Below are positions 50,597-60,370 of a DNA stretch of 64,000 nt, piece after piece (position 1 is the first letter of the stretch; the number at the start of each line of letters is the position of its first letter). This stretch comes from an uncultured Eubacteriales bacterium (GTDB taxonomy: Bacteria > Bacillota > Clostridia > Oscillospirales > Acutalibacteraceae), in contig CAJUDG010000006.1 in the NCBI GenBank assembly GCA_910584745.1, forward strand, positions 165,989 through 229,988, read 5' to 3'. Under the pieces are notes generated by a model. The model ran no database searches. It was not told the DNA's origin and saw nothing but the letters and a program-made list of their open reading frames with translations. Position numbers and translations under genes: made by a program.

Positions 50597-51793
50597 ATGG
50601 AGAACGGCATACTGCATGTGGATATGAACAACTTCTACGCCTCGGTTGAGACCCTGTACGCCCCGGAGTACCGGAACGTGCCCATGGCCGTGGCCGGGGA
50701 TAAGGAGAGCAGGCACGGCATAATCCTCGCAAAGAACATGCTGGCAAAAAAGCGGGGCGTTCAGACCGCCGAGCCCATCTGGCAGGCCATGCGCAAGTGC
50801 CCGAACCTCCAGCTCGTGCCGCCCCACCATGAGCGCTATGCCAGGTTCTCGGCCCTGGCGAAGAAGATATACTGTGACTATACCGACCGGGTGGAGGCCT
50901 TCAGCCTGGACGAGTGCTGGCTGGACGTGTACGGCAGCGAAAAGCTCTTCGGCTCGGGCCGGGAGATAGCCGAGCAGATACGCGCCCGGGTGAAGAACGA
51001 GCTGGGGCTGACGGTGTCCGTGGGGGTGTCCTTCAACAAGGTCTTCGCAAAGCTTGGCAGCGACTATAAAAAGCCCGACGCGGTCACTGAGTTTGGCCAT
51101 AAGGAGATGGAGAGCATAATCTGGAAGCTGCCCGCCGGGGAGCTTCTGATGGTGGGGCCCACAACCCTGGGCACCCTTAAGAAGTACGGCATTTACACTA
51201 TCGGGGATATCGCCGGGATGGAGCTTACCGCCATGCGCAGGCTCATGGGCCGCATGGGCGAGACCCTTTGGATATACGCCAACGGACTGGACGAGACCCC
51301 CGTGCAGAACGTGGACGCCCACGAGGACCCCAAGTCCATCGGCAGCAGCACCACCCTGCCCCGGGACATCACCACCGACAGGGAGGTCAGGGAGACCCTC
51401 TACAGCCTCTCTGAGACCGTGGCGGCAAGGCTTCGCCGGAGCGGGCTCAAGGCCGGGGAGGTGCAGATAACCATTCGCAACCCGGAGTTCCAGGAGGTCC
51501 AGCGCCAGCGGCAGCTGGCGGCGGCGGTCTGCGACTCGCGGTCCATATATGAGGCGGCCTGGGAGCTGTACCGCCGTGAGAACAAGCGCTGGGCCATAAG
51601 GCTGCTGGGGGTCCGCGCCGGAAGGCTGGTCCCCGCCGGGGAGAGCCAGATAAGCTTTTTTGACGATGCCGACGGCATAAAGCGCCGGGAGCAGCTTGAG
51701 AGCGCCGTGGACCGGGTGCGGGCGAGGTACGGCGACGGCAGCATAAACCGGGCTTTTGCCATAAAGCCCCAGAGGGAGGACCGGCATGAGTGA
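50597..51793 (+). CDS. dinB: Y-family DNA polymerase (DinB-type)
   Basis: A 398-residue lesion-bypass polymerase. Catalytic carboxylates are D9 in HVDMNNFYASVE and D105-E106 in SLDECWLDVYG; F13 occupies the steric-gate position. The HhH/thumb region includes LMVGPTTLGTLKKYGIYTIGDIA, and the little-finger domain follows (SIGSSTTLPRDI). Residues 351-355, QISFF, match the beta-clamp-binding motif. Start ATG 50597 follows the promoter; the longer reading frame begins before the promoter and is not translated. It overlaps the radical-SAM gene by eight bases. LexA control is clear from the box in its promoter. Confidence 0.95.
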   Translation: MENGILHVDMNNFYASVETLYAPEYRNVPMAVAGDKESRHGIILAKNMLAKKRGVQTAEPIWQAMRKCPNLQLVPPHHERYARFSALAKKIYCDYTDRVEAFSLDECWLDVYGSEKLFGSGREIAEQIRARVKNELGLTVSVGVSFNKVFAKLGSDYKKPDAVTEFGHKEMESIIWKLPAGELLMVGPTTLGTLKKYGIYTIGDIAGMELTAMRRLMGRMGETLWIYANGLDETPVQNVDAHEDPKSIGSSTTLPRDITTDREVRETLYSLSETVAARLRRSGLKAGEVQITIRNPEFQEVQRQRQLAAAVCDSRSIYEAAWELYRRENKRWAIRLLGVRAGRLVPAGESQISFFDDADGIKRREQLESAVDRVRARYGDGSINRAFAIKPQREDRHE

Positions 51794-53093
51794 ATACGAC
51801 ATCTTTCAGAAGCTGGAGATACTGACGGATGCGGCCAAGTACGACGTGGCCTGCACCTCCAGCGGCGTGGACCGGCCCGCCGTGCCGGGAAAGCTTGGCA
51901 GCGCGGTGAAGGCGGGCATCTGCCACAGCTTCGCCGCCGACGGCAGGTGCATATCCCTTTTGAAGGTGCTTATGAGCAACGACTGCGCCTTTGACTGCAC
52001 CTACTGCGTCAACCGGCGCTCCACCGACTGTAAGCGCGCCAGCTTCACCCCCAGGGAGCTCTGCGAGCTCACCATGCAGTTCTACCGCCGCAACTACATC
52101 GAGGGGCTGTTTTTGTCCTCGGCGGTGGTGAAGAACCCGGACTACACCTGCGAGCTGATGCTGTCGGCCATAAGGATGCTCAGAGAGGACTGCGGCTTCT
52201 GGGGCTATGTGCACATCAAGGCCATACCCGGGGCCAGCCCCCGGCTCACGGAGCAGCTGGGGAGGTACGCCGACCGCATGAGTGTGAACATCGAGCTGCC
52301 CTCACACCAGAGTCTCCGGCTTCTGGCCCCCCAGAAGTCCAAGGAGAAGATACTTGCCCCCATGGCCCAGATACGGGACGGGATAGCTCAGAACAGCAAG
52401 GAGATAGTGAAGTACAGGGCCGCGCCGCGCTTCGTCCCGGCGGGCCAGTCCACCCAGATGATAATCGGCGCCAGCCCCGAGACCGACCGGCAGATACTGA
52501 ACCTTACGGAGGGGCTGTATAAGAAATACAGCCTCAAGCGGGTGTTCTTCTCGGCCTACATGCCCGTGGTCTCGGACAGGGCGCTGCCGGCCCTGGACAC
52601 GCCCCCGCCGCTGCTTCGGGAGCACAGGCTGTATCAGGCGGACTGGCTGCTGCGCTTCTACGGCTTTTCCGCCGGGGAGATACTGGACGACGAGCACCCG
52701 GATTTCAACCCCCTTTTGGACCCCAAGTGCAACTGGGCCGTGAACCATATGGAGCACTTCCCGGTGGAGATAAATTCCGCGCCCTATGAGATGCTGCTGC
52801 GGGTGCCGGGGATAGGGGTCAAGTCCGCAATGCGCATACGCTCCGCCCGGCGGCAGCAGAAGCTGGACTTTGACGGCCTTAAAAAGCTTGGCGTGGTGCT
52901 GAAGCGCGCCAGGTATTTCATCGTCTGTAACGGCAAGAGCGCCTCCCCCCTGCCCACGGACAACCCCGCCGTCATTGCCGGGGCCATCAGCGAGCGGGGC
53001 CTGGGCCAGCGGAAGATGGACCCGCCGGAGCAGCTCTCGTTCTTCGCCCCAGTCAGAGAGGATGGTGTAAAATGCCTGACCGGTCAAATCTAG
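51786..53093 (+). CDS. Radical-SAM DNA modification/repair-type protein (TIGR03916-like)
   Basis: A 435-residue protein. The iron-sulfur motif CxxxCxxC is C67, C71 and C74 in NDCAFDCTYC. The core (GLFLSSAVVKNPDYTCELM, YVHIKAIPGASP, MSVNIELPSHQSLRLLAPQK) is that of the radical-SAM family TIGR03916, which is regularly paired with a DUF4130 protein and sometimes fused partners containing uracil-DNA glycosylase. A helix-hairpin-helix (LLRVPGIGVKSAMRIRSARR) near residue 345 should bind DNA. QLSFF at 416-420 resembles a beta-clamp-binding motif. It overlaps dinB by eight bases and DUF4130 by 22. Its reaction is unknown. Confidence 0.9.
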   Translation: MSEYDIFQKLEILTDAAKYDVACTSSGVDRPAVPGKLGSAVKAGICHSFAADGRCISLLKVLMSNDCAFDCTYCVNRRSTDCKRASFTPRELCELTMQFYRRNYIEGLFLSSAVVKNPDYTCELMLSAIRMLREDCGFWGYVHIKAIPGASPRLTEQLGRYADRMSVNIELPSHQSLRLLAPQKSKEKILAPMAQIRDGIAQNSKEIVKYRAAPRFVPAGQSTQMIIGASPETDRQILNLTEGLYKKYSLKRVFFSAYMPVVSDRALPALDTPPPLLREHRLYQADWLLRFYGFSAGEILDDEHPDFNPLLDPKCNWAVNHMEHFPVEINSAPYEMLLRVPGIGVKSAMRIRSARRQQKLDFDGLKKLGVVLKRARYFIVCNGKSASPLPTDNPAVIAGAISERGLGQRKMDPPEQLSFFAPVREDGVKCLTGQI

Positions 53094-53839
53094 TCTACCG
53101 ATACGACGGCAGCTATCAGGGCTTTCTCTGCTGTGTGGCGGAGTGCTTTACGGACAAGGCGCTGCCCCAGGGCGTCCAGCTGCTGGACGAGCCCCAGGGC
53201 ACACTATTCGGAATAAAGGCCGTGGACACAGACAATGAGCTTGCCGCCCGGGTGGAGCGCTCCCTTTCGGATAAGATATCCCCCCTGGCCCGGGACATGG
53301 TGCGAAAGGGCTTTCTCACCTGCATGGAGGAGAAGGAGCTCCATCTTATACGCTTCATACTAAAGGGCTACCGCCACGGCGCCCGGGTCACAAGGATGAG
53401 CGTGGACCCGGACGTGCACGCCATAGACAAGGCCCTGCTGTACCTTAAAAACGAGGCCCACTACCATGTGGAGTTTATGCGCTTCTCGGACTGCGGGGGC
53501 TTTCTCGCCTCCATGATAACCCCAAATAACACCGTCCTGCCCCTGGTCGCCCCCCATTTCTGCGAGCGATTCAACGCAGAGAATCTGATGATATTTGACA
53601 AGTCCCACGGCATGGGCTTTATATACCAGTCCGGCGGCCGTAAAAGGGAGTTCTTCCGGGCCGACCGTTTGGACCTGCCGGAGCCATCCGAGGAGGAGAC
53701 AAGGTTCCGGGACCTGTGGAAGCTATTTTACGACACCATCGCCGTAGAAGGGCGCATAAACCCGAAGCTGCGCCGGGGGAATATGCCCATGCGCTACTGG
53801 CAGAATATGACTGAGTTTCAGCGGGATAGCTTTATTTAG
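53072..53839 (+). CDS. DUF4130 / TIGR03915-family DNA metabolism protein
   Basis: A 255-residue protein matching the TIGR03915 (DUF4130) family: LVYRYDGSYQGFLCCVAECF at the start, then KGFLTCMEEKELHLIRFIL, YLKNEAHYHVEFMRFSD, and a C-terminal NPKLRRGNMPMRYWQNMTEF. In other bacteria this family is the constant partner of the TIGR03916 radical-SAM protein; in some it is fused to a uracil-DNA-glycosylase-like domain, which is absent here. The start lies inside the end of the radical-SAM gene, so the two are coupled. Function is thought to be DNA repair but is not shown. Confidence 0.9.
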   Translation: MPDRSNLVYRYDGSYQGFLCCVAECFTDKALPQGVQLLDEPQGTLFGIKAVDTDNELAARVERSLSDKISPLARDMVRKGFLTCMEEKELHLIRFILKGYRHGARVTRMSVDPDVHAIDKALLYLKNEAHYHVEFMRFSDCGGFLASMITPNNTVLPLVAPHFCERFNAENLMIFDKSHGMGFIYQSGGRKREFFRADRLDLPEPSEEETRFRDLWKLFYDTIAVEGRINPKLRRGNMPMRYWQNMTEFQRDSFI

Positions 53840-55025
53840 CCTCTCCCTCCTCCTCTGGCTCTGGCTGGCGGTTCCTGGGCAGCCGGGCGTAGACCTGCTC
53901 TCTAAAGAGCCGGTAGAATACCGCCGTCAGGGGCGTGCCGATCCATATGCCCACTATGCCCATCACCCCGCCCCAGAAGGTCACGGCGAAGATGGTCCAT
54001 ATGGGCGGCAGGCCGATGGAAGACCCCACCACCCGGGGGTATATGAGGTTGCCCTCCACCTGCTGGAGTATCACCAGGAACACAACGAATATCAGCGCGT
54101 CTATGGGGTGCACCAAAAGCAGGATGAAGGCCCCGACCCCGGCCCCGATGTACGCGCCCAGGATGGGTATCAGCGCGCCCAAAGCCACCACCGAGGATAT
54201 GAGCAGGGCATAGTCCAGCCGGAGTATGCTCATGCCGATATAGCAGAGCACCCCGAGGATGACGCACTCTGTCAGCTGGCCGCGGATAAAGGAGAAGAAC
54301 ACACGGTTCGAGAGCCTTGCCACCCTGGCGGCCACCGCCGCCGCCCGCTTTGGCAGGAAGGCCCGCAGAGAGTCCTTCACGCCCCGGATAAGCTTCTCCT
54401 TGCCGGAGAGCATATACACCGAGAAGATGAAGCCCATTATCATGGCGAACAGGCCCGAGGCCACGTTGGCCGTCATATTGAACACCTCGGAGAGTATCTC
54501 CGTCGTGAACTTCGTGGCGTCTCCCAGCACGTTCAGAAGAGAACTCCAGTTGAATTCCCGCAGGAACTCCTGGATAAAGGTCAGGTCATACCTCTGGGCT
54601 ATGTCGTTGGCCCATGCCATGGCCTGGTTCGCGTATATAGGCAGGTTCCGCTGTATCGTCACCGTCAGCACGCTCATGGAGTCCACAAGGCTTGGTATGA
54701 TGAAGCACACTATAAAGACCACCAGGAGTATCACCACAAGATACGCCAGGGTCACCGACACCGGCCGCCGCAGCTTTTTCCAGACCCTGGACTTGGACTT
54801 TTCAAAGGGCTTGAAGGCTATATCCTCGAAGAAGTGCACGAAGACGTTGAGTATATAGGCTATCACAAGCCCTCCCGCCACCGGCGAGAGGGTATTGCCC
54901 AGGGTGTTCAGCGCCCCGAGGACCCTGTCAAAATGCAGCACGGCCATTGCGAGCAGCGCCGCCAGGGCCAGCAGAATGCTGCCCACCTTAAGCCGGTCAC
55001 GGCTTTTTTCATCTGTAAACCTCAT
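53832..55025 (-). CDS. AI-2E family membrane transporter-like protein
   Basis: A 397-residue polytopic membrane protein of the AI-2E (UPF0118) family, with about seven or eight membrane helices. Typical segments are GGLVIAYILNVFVHFFEDI, the long cytoplasmic or extracellular helical part between helices 3 and 4, LLISSVVALGALIPILGAYIGAGV and GNLIYPRVVGSSIGLPPIWTIFAV. Members have been linked to autoinducer-2 export, Na+/H+ antiport or sporulation (YtvI); substrate not determined here. The 3' end overlaps the convergent DUF4130 gene by eight bases. Confidence 0.9.
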   Translation of the reverse strand: MRFTDEKSRDRLKVGSILLALAALLAMAVLHFDRVLGALNTLGNTLSPVAGGLVIAYILNVFVHFFEDIAFKPFEKSKSRVWKKLRRPVSVTLAYLVVILLVVFIVCFIIPSLVDSMSVLTVTIQRNLPIYANQAMAWANDIAQRYDLTFIQEFLREFNWSSLLNVLGDATKFTTEILSEVFNMTANVASGLFAMIMGFIFSVYMLSGKEKLIRGVKDSLRAFLPKRAAAVAARVARLSNRVFFSFIRGQLTECVILGVLCYIGMSILRLDYALLISSVVALGALIPILGAYIGAGVGAFILLLVHPIDALIFVVFLVILQQVEGNLIYPRVVGSSIGLPPIWTIFAVTFWGGVMGIVGIWIGTPLTAVFYRLFREQVYARLPRNRQPEPEEEGEAK

Positions 55026-55046
55026 TTTCTGCTCCCTCTCCCACGG

Positions 55047-55442
55047 TCAGGTCTTTGTGCGGAACACGTTATGGCATTTCTGGCAGGTGACCTCTATCTT
55101 CCCCCGGCCGCGCGGGGCCCGCAGCTCCTGGCGGCAGTTGGGGCACTTGAAGTATTTGTACTGCTTTCTCTGGGAAAAGCGCACCTTTCTTGCGCGCAGC
55201 CAGCTCTCTATGGGCGACCAGAAGCGCAGGAACGCCGCGTACTCCCGCTGGCGGGCGGGTATGTTCCTTGAAAAGGTGCGGAAAAGCGCCCAGATATAGA
55301 GGGCGTCCGCAAGGAGCGTCACCGGCCAGAAGACCAGGGTGCCGATAAGGGACAGGATAAGCCCGAATATGAGCAGGGCAAGATTCAGCTTATCCGTGCC
55401 GTAGCGGCCATAGAGAAAGCGCTGCAGGCGTTCATACCACAT
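55047..55442 (-). CDS. Membrane-anchored zinc-ribbon protein
   Basis: A 131-residue protein with two N-terminal membrane helices (LALLIFGLILSLIGTLVFW and PVTLLADALYIWALF), a basic middle, and a C-terminal zinc ribbon CPNCRQEL...CQKCHNVF. The ribbon faces the cytosol if the helices form a hairpin. No characterised family is recognised. It sits 21 bases upstream of the AI-2E gene on the same strand and is probably its operon partner. Confidence 0.8.
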   Translation of the reverse strand: MWYERLQRFLYGRYGTDKLNLALLIFGLILSLIGTLVFWPVTLLADALYIWALFRTFSRNIPARQREYAAFLRFWSPIESWLRARKVRFSQRKQYKYFKCPNCRQELRAPRGRGKIEVTCQKCHNVFRTKT

Positions 55443-55554
55443 ATAAACACGACCTTACATAAAAATATTTTAGATTTAGTATACTCCCTCTCAGTTGGAT
55501 TTTCAACACCTGGGGGAGGCTTCACGATAATTTTACAATTTTTCCCGGGCACGG

Positions 55555-55583
55555 TGGACTTTTGGGGGAAATCGGGCTATAAT
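55555..55583 (+). promoter_or_regulatory. Sigma-A-type promoter for rubrerythrin
   Basis: TGGACT, 17 bases, TATAAT, about 45 bases before the start codon. A half PerR-like TATAATAAT overlaps the -10 but lacks the second half. Confidence 0.6.
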
Positions 55584-55627
55584 AATCTGAGAGCGACAGA
55601 TATTTTATTTCACAGGAGGTACAGAAT

Positions 55628-56167
55628 ATGCCAGAGCTTAAGGGCAGCAAGACAGAGGCCAACCTGCTCACCGCCTTTGCCGGGGAGAGCCAGGCCAGGA
55701 ACAAGTACACCTACTTTGCATCTAAGGCGAAGAAGGACGGCTATCAGCAGATAGCGGAGATATTCCAGGAGACCGCCGACAACGAGAAGGAGCACGCGAA
55801 GATGTGGTTCAAGCTCCTGAACGGCGGCATAGGCACCACCGAGGAGAACCTTAAGGCCGCAGCCGACGGGGAGAACTATGAGTGGACGGACATGTACGCG
55901 CAGTTTGCCAAGGAGGCAAAGGAGGAGGGCTTCGATCAGATAGCCGCTCTGTTTGAGGGCGTGGCGAAGATAGAGAAGGAGCATGAGGAGAGATACCGCA
56001 AGCTTTTGAAGAATATCGAGGATCAGGTGGTATTCTCCAAGGACGGGGACGCGGTATGGCAGTGTATGAACTGCGGGCATATCTGTGTGGGCAAGAAGGC
56101 CCCGGAGGTCTGCCCGGTGTGTGCGCACCCGCAGTCTTACTTCCGCGTGAAGCCGGAGAACTATTAA
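55628..56167 (+). CDS. rbr: Rubrerythrin
   Basis: A 179-residue rubrerythrin. The diiron four-helix domain carries the conserved glutamates in [28 protein letters not shown] and [15 protein letters not shown]; the C-terminal rubredoxin-like domain has [10 protein letters not shown] and [11 protein letters not shown]. It reduces hydrogen peroxide to water with electrons from NAD(P)H-dependent carriers, protecting an anaerobe from oxygen. AGGAGG is well placed before the ATG. It is a single-gene transcript followed by a dispersed repeat. Confidence 0.97.
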   Translation: MPELKGSKTEANLLTAFAGESQARNKYTYFASKAKKDGYQQIAEIFQETADNEKEHAKMWFKLLNGGIGTTEENLKAAADGENYEWTDMYAQFAKEAKEEGFDQIAALFEGVAKIEKEHEERYRKLLKNIEDQVVFSKDGDAVWQCMNCGHICVGKKAPEVCPVCAHPQSYFRVKPENY

Positions 56168-56169
56168 CG

Positions 56170-56244
56170 AGACCGGTCAAGCTGGTCTTAAGCTTGCGGG
56201 GGGATTGGGGGCGAGGAGCCCCCAAGGTCTTGCCGCAGGCCATG
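56170..56244 (+). repeat. Dispersed palindromic repeat, copy D
   Basis: Nearly identical to 35806-35880: GGTCAAGCTGGTCTTAAGCT, G-rich/C-rich inverted repeat, AAGGTCTTGCCGCAGGCC. It starts three bases after the rubrerythrin stop. Confidence 0.85.
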
Positions 56245-56252
56245 ATTAACAA

Positions 56253-56290
56253 AAAGAATTACAGGGTTTGTCCGCAAGGGCAAACCCTGT
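56253..56290 (-). terminator. Terminator for the serine hydrolase gene
   Basis: Ten-base arms ACAGGGTTTG / CAAACCCTGT with a ten-base loop; on the minus strand TTCTTTTTG follows. It may also stop the rubrerythrin transcript. Confidence 0.75.
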
Positions 56291-56297
56291 ACTCTAT

Positions 56298-57827
56298 TTA
56301 TCCGTTCACTTCCCAATACATCCTGGTCTTGGTATTGACCTCACCCTCAGACAACTCAAAGCTCATCTCAGCGACGGACACATCCCCAAGGCTCATGGGC
56401 TCGGGCAGGGTGGGCGTGCCGGTGACCGTCAGGCCGCTGCCGCCGAACTTAAACAGGAACCGCTTGCCCCGTACCATCCTGGTGTTCACCAGATGCACCT
56501 CCAGGGTGTCATGGGCCCGCCAGCTGGAGTTGGCCCCGAAGGGCACGCCATGCACAAGGCTGGTGGCGAAATGCCCCTCAAGCCCCAGGTCCAGGGTGAA
56601 CCCGCCCCGGTCGTCCGCGCATATAAGCTCCCCCTTGGTGCCATCGAACTTGAAGGTCATGCTGTCAAGTGAGCCGCCCTCCGGCGCAAAGCAGCCGGGC
56701 CCGCCCACTATATCCCGAAGCCCGGGCACAGGGGTCCTGGGCACATACACCGCGCCGTTCAGGGAGGCCTCCGCGCCGGGGCTGCGCATACCCAGCATGG
56801 TGTTGAGCTCCAGGCGCTCCAGCCGCTTTGCAAGCATATGCTGGGCGCGCGGGTCCTCGGGCAGGGGAGCGTCCTGCATGTTGGGCAGGATATTCTCCCA
56901 GACAGCGGTCAGCACCGCCTGGAGCTTCATGGACGCGGAGTGTATCACCAGCACAGCGTCCTGCTTGGTCATGACAACGCCGTACTGGCCGTAGGCCCCG
57001 TCCCCACGGAACACGCCATCGGGGGCGCAGCGCCAGAACTGGAAGCAGTAGCCCGCCTGCCAGTCGGGGTCTCCGCCCCAGCCGGCCCCGGCGTTCTCTA
57101 TCTGCTTGGAGGTAGCCATATCGAACCACTCGGGGTTCAGGAGCTGCCTGCCCTCCCAGCTGCCCTTATTGGCGATAAACTGGACAAACCTAGCCATCTC
57201 CTCGATGGTGACGGACATGCCCGCGCCGCCCATCTCCACGCCGTCGGGCATCTTGACGCAGTGTATCTCCCCCATCCCCAGGGGCTCGAACAGGCGGGGC
57301 TTTAAAAACTCGGTCATGTCAAGGCCGGTCTTCTTTTTAAGTATGGCGCAGAGCATGTTGGTGCCCGCCGTGTTGTACATGAAGTGGGTCCCGGGCTCAT
57401 ACACGAAGGGGTGGTGCAGGAACTGGCTGACCCAGTCATCGCTGCCGCCGTCGGCCCAGCCTATCTCCGTCTCGTGGCCGCAGCCCATCATCAGAAGGTG
57501 CCGCACCTGGCACTTTTTAAGATTCTCGCTGGGCTCCTTCGGGGACTTCTCCGGGAAGATGTCGATGAGGCGCTCGTCAAGGGAGATTATGCCCTCCTGG
57601 ACGGCAAAGCCGATTGCGGTGCTTGTAAAGCTCTTGCTGAAGGAGAACAGGATGTGCTGGGTCTCGGGGGCGTAGGGGGCCCAGGAGCCCTCGGCGCAGA
57701 CCTTGCCGTGGCGCAGGAGCTTGAAAGCGTGCATCTCGATGCCCTCGCGGTAGAGCTGGTCCAGCATGTCGAGTATCGCCCCGGAGGGTATGCCGACTGA
57801 TTCGGGGGTGACTCTTTGGAAGTTCAT
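56298..57827 (-). CDS. Serine hydrolase of the beta-lactamase class C/esterase superfamily
   Basis: A 509-residue protein. The catalytic SxxK is S62-F-S-K65 in ILFSFSKSFTS; the YN element is in HFMYNTAGTNML; EMARFVQFIANKGSWEGRQLL is typical of the EstB/Beta-lactamase 2 family. No signal peptide is visible, so it is probably cytosolic. The last about 130 residues are a beta-rich extension (GKRFLFKFGGSGLTV, YWEVNG) not needed for the hydrolase fold. Substrate unknown; could be a peptidase or esterase. It follows the GNAT gene by 24 bases. Confidence 0.85.
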   Translation of the reverse strand: MNFQRVTPESVGIPSGAILDMLDQLYREGIEMHAFKLLRHGKVCAEGSWAPYAPETQHILFSFSKSFTSTAIGFAVQEGIISLDERLIDIFPEKSPKEPSENLKKCQVRHLLMMGCGHETEIGWADGGSDDWVSQFLHHPFVYEPGTHFMYNTAGTNMLCAILKKKTGLDMTEFLKPRLFEPLGMGEIHCVKMPDGVEMGGAGMSVTIEEMARFVQFIANKGSWEGRQLLNPEWFDMATSKQIENAGAGWGGDPDWQAGYCFQFWRCAPDGVFRGDGAYGQYGVVMTKQDAVLVIHSASMKLQAVLTAVWENILPNMQDAPLPEDPRAQHMLAKRLERLELNTMLGMRSPGAEASLNGAVYVPRTPVPGLRDIVGGPGCFAPEGGSLDSMTFKFDGTKGELICADDRGGFTLDLGLEGHFATSLVHGVPFGANSSWRAHDTLEVHLVNTRMVRGKRFLFKFGGSGLTVTGTPTLPEPMSLGDVSVAEMSFELSEGEVNTKTRMYWEVNG

Positions 57828-57851
57828 GATTACTACCTCTTTTCTTTATTT

Positions 57852-58379
57852 TTATTTGTTTAGCCTTGCGTAAATATATGTGTCCTTCCAGAGGGGAGCG
57901 CCGGTCTCGTCCGTCCAGAAGTAGACGTTTTGACGCAGATGCCCCTCCCGGCGGAAGCCCAGGGCCTCTAGGAGCCGCCAGGAGTTCTCGTTCTCCGGGT
58001 CGCACTCGGCGAAGATACGGTGGACGCCTTCGGAGAAGGCCCGGCTTACGACCGCCCGACAGCTCTCGGAGGCGAAGTCCTTGCCCCAGAACTCCCGGTT
58101 GAAGACGAATCCCAGCTCCTTTGCCTGGAAGTCACGCTCGCCAAGGTATACGTTGCCGATGAGACGGCCGGTCTCTTTATGCTCCACGGCTATCATCTCG
58201 GGGGAGGCTATGCGCCTTTTTAGCTCCTCTGCGGTTTCCTCCCGGCTCATGGGTCGGTAGGGCTCGAAGCGGACCACCTCCGGGTCGGAGAGGTAGAGGT
58301 ATAGGTCCTCAAGGTCGCTGACTATGTAGCGGCGCAGGATGAGACGTTCGGTCTCTATATGAAAGTTCTTTTCTGTCAT
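57852..58379 (-). CDS. GNAT N-acetyltransferase, RimJ/RimL-like
   Basis: A 175-residue acetyltransferase: IETERLILRRYIVSDLEDLY at the start, RLIGNVYLGERDFQAKELGFVFNREFWGKDFASE forming the acetyl-CoA-binding core, and IFAECDPENENSWRLLEALGFRREGHL. Start ATG 58379 has GGAGGTG upstream; the longer frame begins in the promoter. RimJ-like members acetylate protein N-termini or small amines; the acceptor is not known. It heads a two-gene transcript with the serine hydrolase. Confidence 0.92.
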   Translation of the reverse strand: MTEKNFHIETERLILRRYIVSDLEDLYLYLSDPEVVRFEPYRPMSREETAEELKRRIASPEMIAVEHKETGRLIGNVYLGERDFQAKELGFVFNREFWGKDFASESCRAVVSRAFSEGVHRIFAECDPENENSWRLLEALGFRREGHLRQNVYFWTDETGAPLWKDTYIYARLNK

Positions 58380-58407
58380 AAACACCTCCAGGCTGTTTGA
58401 TGTTTTT

Positions 58408-58436
58408 AGTTTACCATGGTTTATTTTCCCTTTCAA
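58408..58436 (-). promoter_or_regulatory. Sigma-A-type promoter for the GNAT-hydrolase pair
   Basis: On the minus strand TTGAAA, 17 bases, TAAACT, 29 bases before the start codon. A plus-strand promoter for the divergent enolase gene was not clear. Confidence 0.7.
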
Positions 58437-58477
58437 TGTGCAATACTGAAAATACGAAAAAAATTTTTGGAAGGTGA

Positions 58478-59710
<1,233 letters not shown>

Positions 59711-59716
59711 ACGAAG

Positions 59717-59790
59717 GGGGTCAAGGGGGACTTTGTTCCCCTTGCAGGGTGTGGGGCGGCGCCCCACGACCTTGCCGTAGGCCAAAAAAT
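59717..59790 (+). repeat. Dispersed palindromic repeat, copy B
   Basis: CTTGCAGGGTGTGGGGCGG, GCGCCCCACGACCTTGCCGT and AGGCCAAAAAA, starting seven bases after the enolase stop. Shares blocks with 26241-26345 and, more loosely, with 35806 and 56170. Confidence 0.65.
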
Positions 59791-59798
59791 AATCAAAG

Positions 59799-59828
59799 AA
59801 AATACCCGCTTCTGCAAAGAAGCGGGTA
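59799..59828 (-). terminator. Terminator of the 2-oxoacid oxidoreductase operon
   Basis: Perfect 11-base arms TACCCGCTTCT / AGAAGCGGGTA with a GCAA loop, followed on the minus strand by TTTTCTTTG. Confidence 0.85.
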
Positions 59829-59836
59829 AAATATTA

Positions 59837-60370
59837 CTACTGCGCTGCGCCCAAGGCCACAGCTTTGCGGTTCAGCTCCAGCATAGAGGCCTTGCGGGGC
59901 GGTATGCACTTTGTAATAGCCTCATCCAAAACCTCATCCGAGCAGAAGCCCAGCTCATGAAAGAGCTTTCCCACAAGTATCATGTTGGAGAGCCCCTTAA
60001 GCCCGTTCTCCTCGGCCATGCGCGAGGAGGGCACCCGGTAGACGGTGATATCCGTGCGGGTTATCTCCTTATCGATAAGGGAGCTGTCCAGTATCACCGT
60101 GCCGCCGGGCTCGACGGCGTCAATGAACCGCTCCAGAGAGGGCAGGTTCATGGCGATAAGATAGTTCGGCGCGGTGATAAGGGGCGAGCCGATGGGCTGG
60201 TCGGAAATGCAGACGCTGCAGTTGGCCGTGCCGCCGCGCATCTCGGGACCGTAGGATGGCAGCCAGGATATCTCCTTGCCCTCTATGAGCCCGGCATAGG
60301 CGGCGACCTTGCCCGCAAAGAGCACGCCCTGGCCGCCGAAGCCCGCGAATACCATATTCAGGTCCTTCAC
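59837..60370 (-). CDS. 2-oxoacid:ferredoxin oxidoreductase, gamma subunit
   Basis: A 177-residue gamma subunit: MVFAGFGGQGVLFAGKVAAYAGLIEGKEISWLPSYGPEMRGGTANCSVCISD is diagnostic of the KorC/VorA-type family. With the alpha, beta and delta subunits it forms a cytosolic complex that decarboxylates 2-oxoacids to acyl-CoA and reduces ferredoxin. The start overlaps the beta gene by four bases. It is the last gene before the terminator. Confidence 0.94.
   Translation of the reverse strand: MKDLNMVFAGFGGQGVLFAGKVAAYAGLIEGKEISWLPSYGPEMRGGTANCSVCISDQPIGSPLITAPNYLIAMNLPSLERFIDAVEPGGTVILDSSLIDKEITRTDITVYRVPSSRMAEENGLKGLSNMILVGKLFHELGFCSDEVLDEAITKCIPPRKASMLELNRKAVALGAAQ

Noticed and set aside
55570..55592. 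PerR box in front of rubrerythrin
   Set aside because: Only one half of the palindrome (TATAATAAT) is present and it coincides with the -10; the other half does not match.
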